A DNA stretch of 64,000 bases. It comes from Streptomyces sp. NBC_01451 (GTDB lineage: Bacteria > Actinomycetota > Actinomycetes > Streptomycetales > Streptomycetaceae). Positions 1-10,055 of this stretch are shown here, one piece after another; the first letter of the stretch is position 1; each line of letters opens with the position of its first letter. The position numbers and the translations under genes were made by a program. Where the stretch lies: contig NZ_CP109479.1 in the NCBI RefSeq assembly GCF_036227485.1, positions 6,572,001-6,636,000 of the forward strand, read 5' to 3'. The notes beneath the pieces were generated by a model. It was not told the DNA's origin, did not search any database, and was given only the letters and a program-made list of their open reading frames with translations.

Positions 1-147
1 TCCGGCTCCTAGATCGAGAAGGAATCGGATCAAGGCCCTGGCCTGGTGATGGCGTCACTGGTCTAGGGCCGCTTTGCTCCCTTTGCTAGGTAGGGGGCTA
101 GCTTTCGGCGACCGCCGCTTCGCCGACCTGCGAAACCTTGTGACGCC
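1..147. other. Left edge, no gene recognised
   Basis: No reading frame here ends in anything I recognise; Streptomyces usually carries comEA upstream of comEC, but its 3' end is not evident. The stretch has four CTAG tetramers (starting at 9, 63, 86 and 98), a very rare word in Streptomyces DNA. The comEC promoter may lie here but no clear -35/-10 pair is visible. Confidence 0.4.
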
Positions 148-2823
148 ATGAGCCGGGCACCACACACATCGGAATCCGAAGGTCCGCCCGGGCACGAGAC
201 GGCCGGGCCGGAACATGCCGAGCCCCGGCCGCTCGAAGGCCGGGCCGCCGCCCCCGCCCGTCGAACACCCCGCGCCCGCCGGTCCGTGCACGCGGCCTCG
301 GGGAAACGGCTGGGGGAAGCCAATCCCCGGCAGGAAGGGCCGACGGACCTGCGGTTGGTGCCGCCCGCACTGGCGGCCTGGGCGACGTCGGCACTGGCGC
401 TGGACGTCTCGCCCGGCCGGGTCACCGGCGTCGCGGTCGTCTGTTCGGTCGTGGCGGGCCTGCTCCTGCTGGCCCGTCGCGCTTCCGCGGGACCGGGTCT
501 CCCACGGGCGGGACAGCCGCGGTGGGGCAGCTGGTCGCGGATCTCCGTGGCTGCCGTGCTGCTCTGTGTCGCCGCGGCTGCCGTCTCCGCCGGGCTGCAC
601 GGGGCCGATCTGCGGCGGGGACCGGTACCGGCACTGGCACGGCAGTACGCCCATGTCACGGCCGAGTTGGAGGTGACCTCCGATCCGCGGCTCACCCGGC
701 CCCGCGTCCAGGGTGCTCACGCCCTGCCGAGTGCCGTACTGCTCGACGCCGATGTCCGGCGCATCGAGGAGACGGACGGAAGCACGGTGGCGACGCGGAC
801 GCCCGTGCTCGTGACCGTCGACATGGGTGCGAAGCCGAGGAGGCCCGGACCGTTCGGCCGGGCGGCGGAGGCGGGGGACGGGCCGGAGAGTTCGCCCTGG
901 CTGGGACTGCTGCCGTCCACGCGGCTGCGGGTGACCGGACGGCTCGTGCCGGCCCTGACGGGCGGTGACCGGGTCGCGGCCGTGCTGCGGGTACGGGACC
1001 GGGCGGCGCCGGAGGTGGTGAGGCAGCCGTCGACGGCGCAGCGGTTCGCGGGGCGGCTGCGGGCGGGCCTGCGGGACGCGACCGAGGACCTGCCGACGGA
1101 TGCGCGGGCACTGCTGCCCGGGCTGGTCGTCGGGGACACCTCACGCGTCACACCCGAGCTGGACGAGGCGTTCAAGGAGACCGACCTCACCCATCTGATG
1201 GCCGTGAGCGGTGCGAACTTCACGATCCTCCTCGCCCTGCTCATCGGCCCGCCCGCCCTCGCCCAGCAGGTCGAACGGCGAGGCCTCGCACCCCGCCTGG
1301 GCATCTCCCTCCGGACCACCGCCCTGCTCGGCGGAGCCCTCACCCTGGGGTTCGTCGTGGTGTGCAGACCCGACCCGAGCGTGCTGCGGGCCGCGGCCTG
1401 CGGGTCCGTCGCGCTGCTCGCCCTCGCGACCGGGCGCCGCCGGTCACTGATCCCGGCGCTGGCGACAGCGGTACTGCTGCTGGTGCTGTACGACCCCTGG
1501 CTGGCCCGGAGTTACGGCTTCCTGCTCTCCGTCCTCGCCACCGGCGCGCTTCTCACCCTCGCGCCCCGCTGGAGCCCGGCGTTGCGCAGGCGCGGGGTGC
1601 CGCCGCGACTGGCCGAGGCGTTGGCCGCGGCCGGTGCCGCGCAGGCCGTGTGCGCGCCCGTCGTGGCCGTGCTGTCGGCGCGGGTGAGCCTGGTGGCGGT
1701 GCCGTGCAACCTGCTCGCCGAGTTCGCCGTCGCCCCGGCCACGGTGCTGGGCTTCGCGGCGCTCGCCACGGCGCAGGTGGCGATGCCGGTGGCCAAGGTG
1801 CTCGCCTGGGGCGCGAGTTGGCCCGCGGGCTGGATCGTGGACATCGCCCGCACGGGAGCCGCCCTGCCCGGCGGGGGAGTGGACTGGCCGGGCAGCTGGA
1901 CGGGCGCACTGCTGCTGGGGCTGTGCACGGCGCTCGTCGTGTTCGTCGGCGCACGCCTGCTGAGGCATCCATGGTGGTGCGCGGCCTGCGGGGTGCTGCT
2001 GCTCCTGGTGGTGGTGCGGCCGGTGCCGCTGACCAGGGTGATCACGGGGTGGCCGCCGCCGGGGTGGCGGTTCGCGATGTGTGACGTGGGCCAGGGCGAC
2101 GCGACCGTGCTCGCGGCGGGCGAAGGCACAGGCGTGGTCGTGGACGCCGGCCCCGACCCGGCACTGGTCGACCACTGCCTGCGCGAACTGGGGATCACCA
2201 AGGTGCCCCTCGTGATCCTCACCCACTTCCACGCGGACCACGTCGCGGGGCTGCCCGGCGTGCTGCGCGGGCGCTCGGTGGGCGCGATCGAGACAACGGG
2301 GTTCGAGGAGCCCGAGGACCAGGCCGGGTTCGTGCTGAGGGAGGCGGCGGCCCGGCGCATCCCGGTGACGCGTGCCGTCGCCGGAGAGCGGCGGCGGACG
2401 GGAGACCTCGACTGGGAGGTGCTGTGGCCGAGGCCTGCCCCGGCCCCCGAGCCGGAGGGCGCCAACGACGCCAGTGTCACGCTGCTCGTACGGTCGGCCG
2501 GGCTGCGCCTGCTGCTTCTGGGGGACCTCGAACCCCCGGCCCAGCGCGCGCTGCTGAGCTCGCCGGCGGCTGCCCAGGTGCGTGCAGTGGACGTCCTGAA
2601 GGTCGCCCACCACGGGTCGGCCTATCAGGACCCGGAGCTCATACGGGCGGTGGCCCCGAGGCTGGCGCTCATCTCGTGCGGCGCGGACAACACGTACGGG
2701 CATCCCGCTCCCGGCACGGTGGCGGCGCTCAGGGACGGGGGTGCCGTGGTGCTGCGGACGGACCAGGACGGGGCGTTGGCGGTCGTCGGCGCGGGCCGGG
2801 AGCTGCGGGTGGCGAGAGACTGA
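148..2823 (+). CDS. comEC: ComEC/Rec2-family DNA uptake channel protein
   Basis: Predicted polytopic membrane protein of the DNA-internalisation ComEC family, 891 residues, a normal length. The order is a hydrophilic N-terminal extension (about residues 1-65), a hydrophobic and OB-like N-terminal part, the competence membrane domain with many helices (about 300-620), and a C-terminal metallo-beta-lactamase domain with the HxHxDH motif at H693, H695, D697, H698. Streptomyces is not known to be naturally competent, so its role there is unclear. The start is uncertain: no good ribosome site precedes the ATG, and the first 60 residues are unlike membrane protein, so a start such as the GTG at 286 is possible. 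The next gene follows within 5 bases, suggesting an operon. Confidence 0.92.
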   Translation: MSRAPHTSESEGPPGHETAGPEHAEPRPLEGRAAAPARRTPRARRSVHAASGKRLGEANPRQEGPTDLRLVPPALAAWATSALALDVSPGRVTGVAVVCSVVAGLLLLARRASAGPGLPRAGQPRWGSWSRISVAAVLLCVAAAAVSAGLHGADLRRGPVPALARQYAHVTAELEVTSDPRLTRPRVQGAHALPSAVLLDADVRRIEETDGSTVATRTPVLVTVDMGAKPRRPGPFGRAAEAGDGPESSPWLGLLPSTRLRVTGRLVPALTGGDRVAAVLRVRDRAAPEVVRQPSTAQRFAGRLRAGLRDATEDLPTDARALLPGLVVGDTSRVTPELDEAFKETDLTHLMAVSGANFTILLALLIGPPALAQQVERRGLAPRLGISLRTTALLGGALTLGFVVVCRPDPSVLRAAACGSVALLALATGRRRSLIPALATAVLLLVLYDPWLARSYGFLLSVLATGALLTLAPRWSPALRRRGVPPRLAEALAAAGAAQAVCAPVVAVLSARVSLVAVPCNLLAEFAVAPATVLGFAALATAQVAMPVAKVLAWGASWPAGWIVDIARTGAALPGGGVDWPGSWTGALLLGLCTALVVFVGARLLRHPWWCAACGVLLLLVVVRPVPLTRVITGWPPPGWRFAMCDVGQGDATVLAAGEGTGVVVDAGPDPALVDHCLRELGITKVPLVILTHFHADHVAGLPGVLRGRSVGAIETTGFEEPEDQAGFVLREAAARRIPVTRAVAGERRRTGDLDWEVLWPRPAPAPEPEGANDASVTLLVRSAGLRLLLLGDLEPPAQRALLSSPAAAQVRAVDVLKVAHHGSAYQDPELIRAVAPRLALISCGADNTYGHPAPGTVAALRDGGAVVLRTDQDGALAVVGAGRELRVARD

Positions 2824-2827
2824 GGCC

Positions 2828-3679
2828 ATGGACTCCGCACAGGCTGATGCCTACCTCCGTCGGCTGGGCGTCGAACGCCCGGTGTCGCCCACTCTCGACG
2901 TACTGCGCGAGCTGCAACTGCGGCACCTGGTGTCGGTGCCCTTCGAGAACCTGTCGATCCATCTCGGCGAGGACATCGTCCTTGAGGAGAACCTGCTGCT
3001 CGACAAGGTGGTGGGCGCGCGTCGGGGCGGGTTCTGCTACGAACTGAACGGTGTCTTCGCGGCGTTGCTGACCGCACTGGGCTTCGACGTCACGCTGCTC
3101 GCGGCGCGGGTGTACGGCGACGAGGAGCGGCTCGGCATCCCCTACGACCATCTCGCGCTGCGGGTGCGGACGGGGGACGCCGGAGACTGGCTCGTCGACG
3201 TGGGCTTCGGGGCGCACAGTCACTTTCCGCTGGCGATCGGGCAGCGGCGCGAGCAGGAGGATCCGGGCGGTACGTTCCGGATCGTCGAGGCGGGGCCGGA
3301 CGCGGCGGGAGCACGGGGTGCCGGGGCGGACGGGGACCCGGATCGGGGCTCGGGTGACCTGGATGTGGTCCGGGACGGCAGCCGGCGCTACCGGGTGGAG
3401 TCGCGGCCCCGTGTGCTCGGGGACTTCGTGGCCGGAGCCTGGTGGCACAGCACCTCGCCGGAGTCGCACTTCACGAGGTCCCTGGTCTGTTCGCGGGTCA
3501 CGGAGGACGGAGGGAGGATCACGCTCAGCGGCCGGAGTCTCACGGTGACGGCACCCGGTGGGGAGCGGGAGGTGACGGAGCTGGGGGCGGACAGCGAGGT
3601 GCTCTCCGTGTACCGGGAGCGGTTCGGGGTCGAGGTGTCGGCTGTGCCGACGGTTCGGGGATTCGGGGCGGGCGACTGA
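2828..3679 (+). CDS. Arylamine N-acetyltransferase
   Basis: Acetyl-CoA-dependent N-acetylation of arylamines, hydrazines or, in some antibiotic pathways, amide formation. 283 residues, the usual NAT length. The catalytic triad is readable: Cys70 in RGGFCYELN, His108 in YDHLAL and Asp124 in LVDVGFG. Start is the ATG four bases after the comEC stop; an in-frame upstream start would overlap comEC and lacks family similarity. A Gly/Asp-rich insertion around residues 155-180 (roughly 3290-3365) precedes the C-terminal beta domain and looks lineage-specific. Probably cytosolic and co-transcribed with comEC. No biosynthetic cluster surrounds it, so a housekeeping or detoxifying role is more likely than a pathway-specific one. 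Confidence 0.93.
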   Translation: MDSAQADAYLRRLGVERPVSPTLDVLRELQLRHLVSVPFENLSIHLGEDIVLEENLLLDKVVGARRGGFCYELNGVFAALLTALGFDVTLLAARVYGDEERLGIPYDHLALRVRTGDAGDWLVDVGFGAHSHFPLAIGQRREQEDPGGTFRIVEAGPDAAGARGAGADGDPDRGSGDLDVVRDGSRRYRVESRPRVLGDFVAGAWWHSTSPESHFTRSLVCSRVTEDGGRITLSGRSLTVTAPGGEREVTELGADSEVLSVYRERFGVEVSAVPTVRGFGAGD

Positions 3680-3737
3680 GGAGGCTGAGGCGCATGGGGT
3701 GACTGGACCGGGCTCCGGGGTAGCGGAAAATGTCTCC

Positions 3738-3983
3738 GTGAGCGATGTGAGACATGTGCTGGTGCTGCCCGACCGTGATGCCGCCGAGGACGTGGTGGAG
3801 GCGCTGCGTGACCGGTTCGGCCTCGACGAGGAGCCGCAGCTCGTACGGGATGCGCTGGCCGGTGAGGACGACGCGGAGGACGCGCAGTGGCTTGTGGTGC
3901 TGCGGGACGAGGCGGGGCGGTTGGATCCGAAGGAGCTGGACGAGTTCGTGGGTGAGTGGGAGGGGTGGCGGGAGGAGCCGTAG
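3738..3983 (+). CDS. Small acidic conserved hypothetical protein
   Basis: I do not recognise a named family. About 81 residues, rich in Asp and Glu, beginning MSDVRHVLVLPDRDAAEDVV, with a pattern like an alternating strand-helix fold and an ending with many Glu/Trp residues. I chose the GTG at 3738 because similarity to a compact globular domain starts there; an in-frame start at 3699 would add 13 low-complexity residues. It sits between the acetyltransferase and holA on the same strand with short gaps, so it is likely cytosolic and co-expressed. Function unknown. Confidence 0.6.
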   Translation: MSDVRHVLVLPDRDAAEDVVEALRDRFGLDEEPQLVRDALAGEDDAEDAQWLVVLRDEAGRLDPKELDEFVGEWEGWREEP

Positions 3984-4096
3984 TTTCGTGAGGAGCCGCG
4001 GCCGTACTCGCAGCGGTGGCCGTGCCGGTCCGGCGGAGGCTTCGGTGGACTTGGTGGGCGGCGGCGTTGTCAGTGGCTCGTGGGATGCTTTCGGGG

Positions 4097-5086
4097 ATGG
4101 CCAAGAAGACCGCACATGACGACCCTCTCGCCCCCGTCACGCTTGCCGTGGGCCAGGAGGACCTCCTGCTCGACCGTGCCGTGCAGGAGGTGGTGGCCGC
4201 CGCCCGGGCCGCCGACGCCGACACGGACGTACGAGACCTGACCTCGGACCAGTTGCAGCCGGGCACCCTGGCCGAGCTGACCAGTCCGTCGCTCTTCTCG
4301 GAGCGCAAGGTCGTGATCGTACGCAACGCGCATGATCTGTCGGCCGACACGATCAAGGACGTGAAGGCGTACTTCGGGGCGCCCGCGGAGGAGATCACCC
4401 TCGTGCTGCTGCACGCGGGGGGAGTCAAGGGCAAGGGGCTGCTCGACGCGGCGCGCAAGGCGGGGGCGCGGGAGGTGGCGTGTCCCAAGATGACGAAACC
4501 GGCGGACCGGCTGGCGTTCGTGCGGTCCGAGTTCCGGGTGACGGGGCGATCCGCCACGCCCGAGGCGTGCCAGGCGCTCGTCGACTCGATCGGGAGTGAT
4601 CTGCGGGAGCTGGCGTCCGCGGTGGCCCAGCTCGTCGCGGATGTCGAGGGGACGATCGACGGGGCCGTGGTCGGGCGGTACTACACGGGGCGGGCGGAGG
4701 CGTCGAGCTTCGAGGTCGCCGACCGGGCTGTCGAGGGGCGGGCGGCCGAGGCGCTTGAGGCGTTGCGGTGGTCGTTGTCGACCGGGGTGGCGCCGGTGCT
4801 GATCACCAGTGCGCTGGCACAGGGGGTGCGAGCGATCGGGAAGCTGTCCTCCGCGCGGGGTGGGCGGCCGGCGGATCTGGCCCGGGAGCTGGGGATGCCG
4901 CCGTGGAAGATCGATCGGGTACGGCAGCAGATGCGCGGGTGGACTCCGGACGGGGTTGCCGAGGCGTTGCGGGCGGTGGCTCAGGCCGACGCGGGGGTGA
5001 AGGGGGGCGGGGACGATCCTGAGTACGCGTTGGAGAAGGCTGTTGTGGTGATCGCCCGGGCGGCTCGGTCTCGGGGGCGGGGGTAG
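4097..5086 (+). CDS. holA: DNA polymerase III subunit delta
   Basis: Delta subunit of the clamp loader, which opens the beta sliding clamp at primed sites. 329 residues, the normal length. The N-terminal part (LAVGQEDLLLDRAVQEVV) carries the degenerate AAA+ fold that lacks a Walker A motif, as expected for delta. Later segments with EVADRAVEGRAAEALEALR and an ARELGMPPWKIDRVRQQ stretch match the helical collar region of actinobacterial HolA. Start is the ATG followed by AKKTAHDD; upstream in-frame codons encode arginine/tryptophan-rich sequence without family similarity. It converges on rpsT across a long hairpin. Confidence 0.93.
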   Translation: MAKKTAHDDPLAPVTLAVGQEDLLLDRAVQEVVAAARAADADTDVRDLTSDQLQPGTLAELTSPSLFSERKVVIVRNAHDLSADTIKDVKAYFGAPAEEITLVLLHAGGVKGKGLLDAARKAGAREVACPKMTKPADRLAFVRSEFRVTGRSATPEACQALVDSIGSDLRELASAVAQLVADVEGTIDGAVVGRYYTGRAEASSFEVADRAVEGRAAEALEALRWSLSTGVAPVLITSALAQGVRAIGKLSSARGGRPADLARELGMPPWKIDRVRQQMRGWTPDGVAEALRAVAQADAGVKGGGDDPEYALEKAVVVIARAARSRGRG

Positions 5087-5188
5087 GAGCAGGAGCAGGG
5101 GGTGGAGGGTTGGGTTTCTTCGCCCCTCGCCCTTACCCGTGTGCCCGTCTGCCCGTCCGCCGGTACTGCGGGCGTATTGGTGTTCATG

Positions 5189-5238
5189 CCGAAGGCCCCG
5201 TCGCTGTCCTGGGGTAGGACAGTGGACGGGGCCTTCGG
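5189..5238. terminator. Long hairpin between convergent holA and rpsT
   Basis: Outer arms of 14 bp (5189-5202 with 5225-5238) enclose inner arms of 7 bp (CTGTCCT 5204-5210 with AGGACAG 5216-5222) and a 5-base loop. It lies between two genes facing each other, so a bidirectional terminator is the natural reading. There is no T-tract, as is usual in Streptomyces. A second inverted repeat (GGCTCCACGC 5255-5264 with GCGTGGAGCC 5287-5296) follows on the rpsT side. Confidence 0.75.
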
Positions 5239-5350
5239 GCGGAACGTTCTGCTTGGCTCCACGCCCGCGTGGCGAACGCAGGTCGTGCGTGGAGCCGGGT
5301 TGCCGGGTGGGAGCGGATGAGAGGGCCCGCTCTGGTCCTTCCGGCGGTTG

Positions 5351-5386
5351 GATCAGATCGAAGAAGGAGATCAGATCGAAGAAGGA
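5351..5386. repeat. Perfect 18-bp tandem duplication downstream of rpsT
   Basis: The unit GATCAGATCGAAGAAGGA occurs twice without mismatch, ending 5 bases before the rpsT stop codon. It is in the 3' untranslated part of the rpsT transcript. Probably a replication-slippage duplication. Confidence 0.9.
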
Positions 5387-5391
5387 GAGGT

Positions 5392-5658
5392 TCAGCCCTT
5401 GAGGGTGGCGACCTTGGAAGCAAGCGCCGACTTCTTGTTGGCGGCCTGGTTCTTGTGGATGACGCCCTTCGAGACGGCCTTGTCGAGCTGACGCGCGGCA
5501 GCGCGCTGAGCCTCGGTGGCCTTCTCGACGTCACCCGCGGCAGCGGCCTCGCGGGCCTTGCGGACCGCGGTCTTCAGGGAGGACTTGACGGCCTTGTTGC
5601 GCAGCCGGGCCTTCTCGTTGGTCTTGATCCGCTTGATCTGGGACTTGATGTTCGCCAC
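5392..5658 (-). CDS. rpsT: 30S ribosomal protein S20
   Basis: Primary 16S rRNA-binding protein of the small subunit. 88 residues, Lys/Arg/Ala-rich, beginning [20 protein letters not shown], which is diagnostic for bacterial S20; the three-helix pattern continues to the end. The start codon is GTG, with AAAAGG about 9-10 bases upstream. It stands alone on the minus strand, divergent from lepA, and converges on holA. Expression is probably from its own promoter in the roughly 300-base gap to lepA. Confidence 0.97.
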   Translation of the reverse strand: MANIKSQIKRIKTNEKARLRNKAVKSSLKTAVRKAREAAAAGDVEKATEAQRAAARQLDKAVSKGVIHKNQAANKKSALASKVATLKG

Positions 5659-5954
5659 GAATGAGCCTTTTCAGGTTCAGGCGCACGAGGGCATGCCTCA
5701 CGCGCCGTTTGATTGCTTCTTTGATTCACTGCGTTTCACCGCACGTGTGTCTCCTGCTGAGAGGGCATGAGACACAACGATCCAGGCTACCAGTCGCCTT
5801 CCGGACAGCCCAATCCGGCTGTCGGCTCCCCGGCCGGACCGCGCGAACCCACGCAAACCGGTCCCCGCTCCCCGCCCGTGGGACCATGGAGCCTACGTAT
5901 CGATCCGACCCGAGACCGCAGACACTGCGGACGCCTCAAGAATCAGGACCCTGC
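5659..5954. other. Divergent rpsT/lepA promoter region
   Basis: About 300 bases without a convincing gene. Relatively AT-rich for this genome near 5690-5770 (for example TTTGATTGCTTCTTTGATTC), which would suit the rpsT promoter on the minus strand. A reading frame fused to lepA runs through it but its residues are low-complexity and unlike LepA. Confidence 0.5.
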
Positions 5955-7835
5955 GTGCCCGCGATCCCTAGCCATGTGCCCGAGCCGAGCCGTACCGACC
6001 CGGCTCTGATCCGCAATTTCTGCATCATCGCGCACATCGACCACGGCAAGTCCACGCTCGCCGACCGGATGCTCCAGCTGACCGGAGTGGTCGACCAGCG
6101 GCAGATGCGCGCCCAGTACCTCGACCGCATGGACATCGAGCGCGAGCGCGGCATCACGATCAAGTCCCAGGCGGTGCGCCTGCCGTGGGCTCCGACCGAC
6201 GGGGACGGGGGCGGTCAGGGCAGGACTCACATCCTGAACATGATCGACACCCCGGGACACGTCGACTTCACCTACGAGGTCTCGCGGTCGCTCGCGGCCT
6301 GTGAGGGCACCGTTCTCCTCGTCGACGCGGCCCAGGGCATCGAGGCCCAGACCCTCGCCAACCTGTACCTGGCGATGGAGAACGACCTCAAGATCATCCC
6401 CGTGCTGAACAAGATCGACCTGCCGGCCGCCCAGCCGGAGAAGTTCGCCGCGGAGCTCGCCAACCTCATCGGCTGCGACCCCGACGACGTCCTCAGGGTC
6501 TCCGCCAAGACCGGTGTCGGTGTCGACGCGCTGCTCGACCGGGTCGTCGCGGAGGTTCCCGCTCCGGTCGGAACCGTGGACGCGCCCGCTCGCGCCATGA
6601 TCTTCGACTCGGTGTACGACTCGTACCGGGGCGTCGTGACGTACGTACGAGTCATCGACGGGCAGCTCAACAAGCGTGAGCGGATCCGGATGATGTCCAC
6701 CGGCGCGACCCATGAGCTGCTGGAGATCGGCGTCTCGTCCCCCGAGATGAAGTCGGCCGACGGGCTCGGGGTCGGCGAGGTGGGCTATCTCATCACCGGC
6801 GTGAAGGACGTCCGTCAGTCCAAGGTCGGTGACACGATCACCACCCTCCACAAGGGCGCGACCGAGGCGCTCGGGGGGTACAAGGACCCGAAGCCCATGG
6901 TCTTCTCCGGGCTCTATCCGCTGGACGGGTCCGACTACCCGGAGCTGCGCGACGCCCTCGACAAGCTCCAGCTCAACGACGCCGCGCTCGTCTACGAGCC
7001 GGAGACCTCCGCCGCCCTCGGGTTCGGCTTCCGGGTCGGGTTCCTGGGACTGCTCCACCTCGACGTCATCCGGGAGCGGCTGGAGCGCGAGTTCGGCCTC
7101 GATCTCATCGCCACCGCGCCCAACGTGGTGTACCGGGTGGTGATGGAGGACAGGTCCGAGCACATCGTCACCAACCCGAGCGAGTTCCCCGAGGGGAAGA
7201 TCAGCGACGTCTACGAGCCCGTCGTACGGGCCACGATCCTCGCGCCGTCCGAGTTCATCGGGGCGATCATGGAGCTGTGCCAGACCCGGCGCGGTGTGCT
7301 GCTCGGGATGGACTACCTGTCGGAGGACCGGGTCGAGATCCGGTACACCCTGCCGCTCGCCGAGATCGTCTTCGACTTCTTCGACCAGCTGAAGTCCAAG
7401 ACCCGCGGATACGCGTCCCTGGACTACGAGCCCACCGGTGAGCAGACCTCCAGCCTCGTCAAGGTCGACATCCTGCTGCACGGCGACAAGGTCGACGCGT
7501 TCTCCGCCGTGACGCACAAGGACGCGGCGTACGCGTACGGGGTGAGGCTCGTCGCCAAGCTGCGCGAGCTGATTCCGCGGCAGGCCTTCGAGGTGCCCAT
7601 CCAGGCGGCCATCGGGTCGCGGGTCATCGCCCGCGAGACCATCCGCGCGATCCGCAAGGACGTTCTCGCCAAGTGCTACGGCGGTGACATCTCGCGTAAG
7701 CGGAAGCTGCTGGAGAAGCAGAAGGAGGGCAAGAAGCGGATGAAGATGGTGGGTTCGGTGGAGGTTCCGCAGGACGCCTTCATCGCCGTCCTGTCGAGCG
7801 ACGAGAACGCGGGGTCGGGCAAGGGCAAGAAGTAG
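5955..7835 (+). CDS. lepA: Elongation factor 4 (LepA), ribosomal back-translocase GTPase
   Basis: Translational GTPase related to EF-G that remodels stalled or mis-translocated ribosomes and helps 30S biogenesis. 626 residues, close to the family norm of about 600. G1 is AHIDHGKS, G2 lies in RERGITIK, G3 is DTPGH and G4 is NKID. The LepA-specific C-terminal domain ends in [18 protein letters not shown]. Start is the GTG giving [16 protein letters not shown], which matches the short Streptomyces leader before [14 protein letters not shown]; frame extension upstream is not LepA-like. A rho-independent-type hairpin follows. Confidence 0.96.
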   Translation: MPAIPSHVPEPSRTDPALIRNFCIIAHIDHGKSTLADRMLQLTGVVDQRQMRAQYLDRMDIERERGITIKSQAVRLPWAPTDGDGGGQGRTHILNMIDTPGHVDFTYEVSRSLAACEGTVLLVDAAQGIEAQTLANLYLAMENDLKIIPVLNKIDLPAAQPEKFAAELANLIGCDPDDVLRVSAKTGVGVDALLDRVVAEVPAPVGTVDAPARAMIFDSVYDSYRGVVTYVRVIDGQLNKRERIRMMSTGATHELLEIGVSSPEMKSADGLGVGEVGYLITGVKDVRQSKVGDTITTLHKGATEALGGYKDPKPMVFSGLYPLDGSDYPELRDALDKLQLNDAALVYEPETSAALGFGFRVGFLGLLHLDVIRERLEREFGLDLIATAPNVVYRVVMEDRSEHIVTNPSEFPEGKISDVYEPVVRATILAPSEFIGAIMELCQTRRGVLLGMDYLSEDRVEIRYTLPLAEIVFDFFDQLKSKTRGYASLDYEPTGEQTSSLVKVDILLHGDKVDAFSAVTHKDAAYAYGVRLVAKLRELIPRQAFEVPIQAAIGSRVIARETIRAIRKDVLAKCYGGDISRKRKLLEKQKEGKKRMKMVGSVEVPQDAFIAVLSSDENAGSGKGKK

Positions 7836-7866
7836 CCGACGCCGGCCCGTGGAAACCGGGAGAAGA

Positions 7867-7900
7867 GGGGGCTCGCCGTGCGGGAACGCGGCGGGCCCCC
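7867..7900 (+). terminator. Terminator after lepA
   Basis: GC-rich hairpin with 12-bp arms (7867-7878 with 7889-7900, one G-U pair), a 10-base loop and TTCGTGT following, 32 bases after the lepA stop. Confidence 0.75.
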
Positions 7901-8180
7901 TTCGTGTGGGTACCGTCGGGGCCCGTAGGAAGCGAACAGTCGCGCTCTGTACGAAGTGACAGGCCGTCGCCCCTTACGCGCCGGGCGGTCGCGCCTTACT
8001 CTGATCTCTGCTCGGTAGTTACTCGCGAGTCACTCAGGTTCGCCTCGTGATGTGCATGTCGGTTACACCCTGCTGACCTGCTTTTCTGCTGGGGGTCCGG
8101 GGGCAGTCCCCCGGGAAGACGCAGTAACAACAGCCGCAAATGAGCCAGCCGCCGCACTGCCGCGGGCCCCGGAGGATGTC

Positions 8181-10055
8181 GTGAGCGACACACAGACCTT
8201 GATCGAGAACCGTCCGCCGTCCGTCGCCGGTCTTTTCCTGGATCGCGTGGCTGCCACGCCGGACGCCGCGGCCTACCGCTACCCGGTGCCCCCGGCTGCC
8301 GGTGAGGGCCCCGACGACTGGAAGTCGCTGACCTGGGCGCAGGCCGCCGAGCGTGTCTACGCCATCGCCGCCGGACTCATCGAACTGGGCGTACAGCCGG
8401 AGCAGCGCGTCGCGCTCGCCTCCGCGACCCGGGTCGAGTGGATCCTCGGCGACCTGGGCATCATGTGCGCCGGCGCCGCCACGACCACGGTGTATCCGCA
8501 GACCAACACCGACGAGTCGGCCTTCATCCTCTCCGACTCCGCCAGCAAGGTGCTGATCGCCGAGGACGTGACCCAGCTCGCCAAGGTGCAGGAGAAGCGC
8601 GCCGAGCTGCCCGAACTCACCCATGTCGTGGTCATCGACCCGGCCGGTGTCGAGACCGGCGAGGGGGTGCTCACCCTCGCCGAGCTGGAGCAGCGCGGTG
8701 CCGCGTACCTGGAGAAGAACCCGGACCTGATCAGGGAACGGGTCGGGGCCATCACGAAGGACCAGCTCGCGACCCTCATCTACACCTCGGGTACGACGGG
8801 CCGCCCCAAGGGGGTCCGGCTTCCGCACGACAACTGGTCGTACATGGCGAAGGCGATCGCCGCGACCGGGCTGGTCGGCCCGGACGACGTCCAGTACCTG
8901 TGGCTGCCGCTCGCGCACGTGTTCGGCAAGGTGCTGACCTCCGGTCAGATCGAGGTCGGGCACGTCACCGCCGTCGACGGCCGTGTCGACAAGATCATCG
9001 AGAACCTTCCGGTCGTGCGGCCGACGTACATGGCCGCCGTGCCGCGCATCTTCGAGAAGGTCTACAACGGGGTCGCGGCCAAGGCGCGGGCCGGTGGCGG
9101 CGCCAAGTACAAGATCTTCCAGTGGGCCTCCGCGGTCGCCCGCGAGTACGCCAAGGTCACCCAGGACAACTTCCGGCGCACCGGCACCGCCTCCGCGCCC
9201 TTCGCCCTCTCCGCGAAGCACAAGGTCGCCGACGCGCTCGTGTTCGCCAAGATCCGCGAGGCCTTCGGCGGCAACCTGCGCGCCTGTGTCTCCGGATCGG
9301 CCGCCCTCGCACCGGAGATCGGTTTCTTCTTCTCCGGCGCCGGCATCCACATCCTGGAGGGCTACGGCCTCACCGAGTCCTCCGCCGCCTCCTTCGTCAA
9401 CCCCGGCGAGGCCTACCGCACCGGCACGGTCGGCAAGCCGGTGCCCGGTACGGAGGTGCGTATCGCGGACGACGGCGAGATCCTGCTGCGCGGGCCCGGC
9501 ATCATGGAGGGTTACCACGGCCTGCCCGAGAAGACCGCCGAGGTGCTGGAGTCCGACGGCTGGTTCCACACCGGTGACATCGGAGAGCTGTCGCCCGACG
9601 GCTACCTGCGGATCACCGACCGCAAGAAGGACCTCATCAAGACGTCCGGCGGCAAGTACATCGCGCCCGCCGAGGTCGAGGGGCAGTTCAAGGCGGTCTG
9701 CCCGTACGTCTCCAACATCCTCGTGCACGGCGCCGACCGGAACTTCTGCACGGCCCTCATCGCGCTCGACGAGCTGTCGATCCTGGGCTGGGCGAAGGAG
9801 AACGGCCTCGACGGCAAGTCCTACGCGGAGGTGGTCGCCGCGCCGGGGACGGTCGCTCTCATCGAGGGGTACGTCAAGGAACTCAACAGCGGGCTTCAGC
9901 GGTGGCAGACCATCAAGAAGTTCCGGCTGCTGCCGCGGGACCTCGACATCGAGCACGGTGAGATCACACCGAGCCTGAAGTTGAAGCGGCCGGTGGTCGA
10001 GCGGGAGTACAAGCACCTGATCGACGAGATGTACGCGGGCTCGCGCGAGGCGTAG
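8181..10055 (+). CDS. Long-chain fatty acid-CoA ligase (AMP-binding)
   Basis: Adenylate-forming enzyme that activates fatty acids to acyl-CoA using ATP. 624 residues. The P-loop-like motif LIYTSGTTGRPKG, the GYGLTESSA motif, DGWFHTGDIG and the DRKKDLIKTSGGKYIAP hinge region are all present, giving a complete N-domain and C-domain of the ANL superfamily. Start is the GTG preceded by GGAGG (8171-8175) with 5 bases of spacing; upstream in-frame sequence to 8052 is unrelated. It stands alone, flanked by strong hairpins, so it is probably monocistronic and peripheral to the membrane. Confidence 0.94.
   Translation: MSDTQTLIENRPPSVAGLFLDRVAATPDAAAYRYPVPPAAGEGPDDWKSLTWAQAAERVYAIAAGLIELGVQPEQRVALASATRVEWILGDLGIMCAGAATTTVYPQTNTDESAFILSDSASKVLIAEDVTQLAKVQEKRAELPELTHVVVIDPAGVETGEGVLTLAELEQRGAAYLEKNPDLIRERVGAITKDQLATLIYTSGTTGRPKGVRLPHDNWSYMAKAIAATGLVGPDDVQYLWLPLAHVFGKVLTSGQIEVGHVTAVDGRVDKIIENLPVVRPTYMAAVPRIFEKVYNGVAAKARAGGGAKYKIFQWASAVAREYAKVTQDNFRRTGTASAPFALSAKHKVADALVFAKIREAFGGNLRACVSGSAALAPEIGFFFSGAGIHILEGYGLTESSAASFVNPGEAYRTGTVGKPVPGTEVRIADDGEILLRGPGIMEGYHGLPEKTAEVLESDGWFHTGDIGELSPDGYLRITDRKKDLIKTSGGKYIAPAEVEGQFKAVCPYVSNILVHGADRNFCTALIALDELSILGWAKENGLDGKSYAEVVAAPGTVALIEGYVKELNSGLQRWQTIKKFRLLPRDLDIEHGEITPSLKLKRPVVEREYKHLIDEMYAGSREA

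Noticed and set aside
5255..5296. tRNA-like arms near rpsT
   Set aside because: Only one arm pair fits; no D, anticodon or T-arm pattern, so it is an ordinary inverted repeat.
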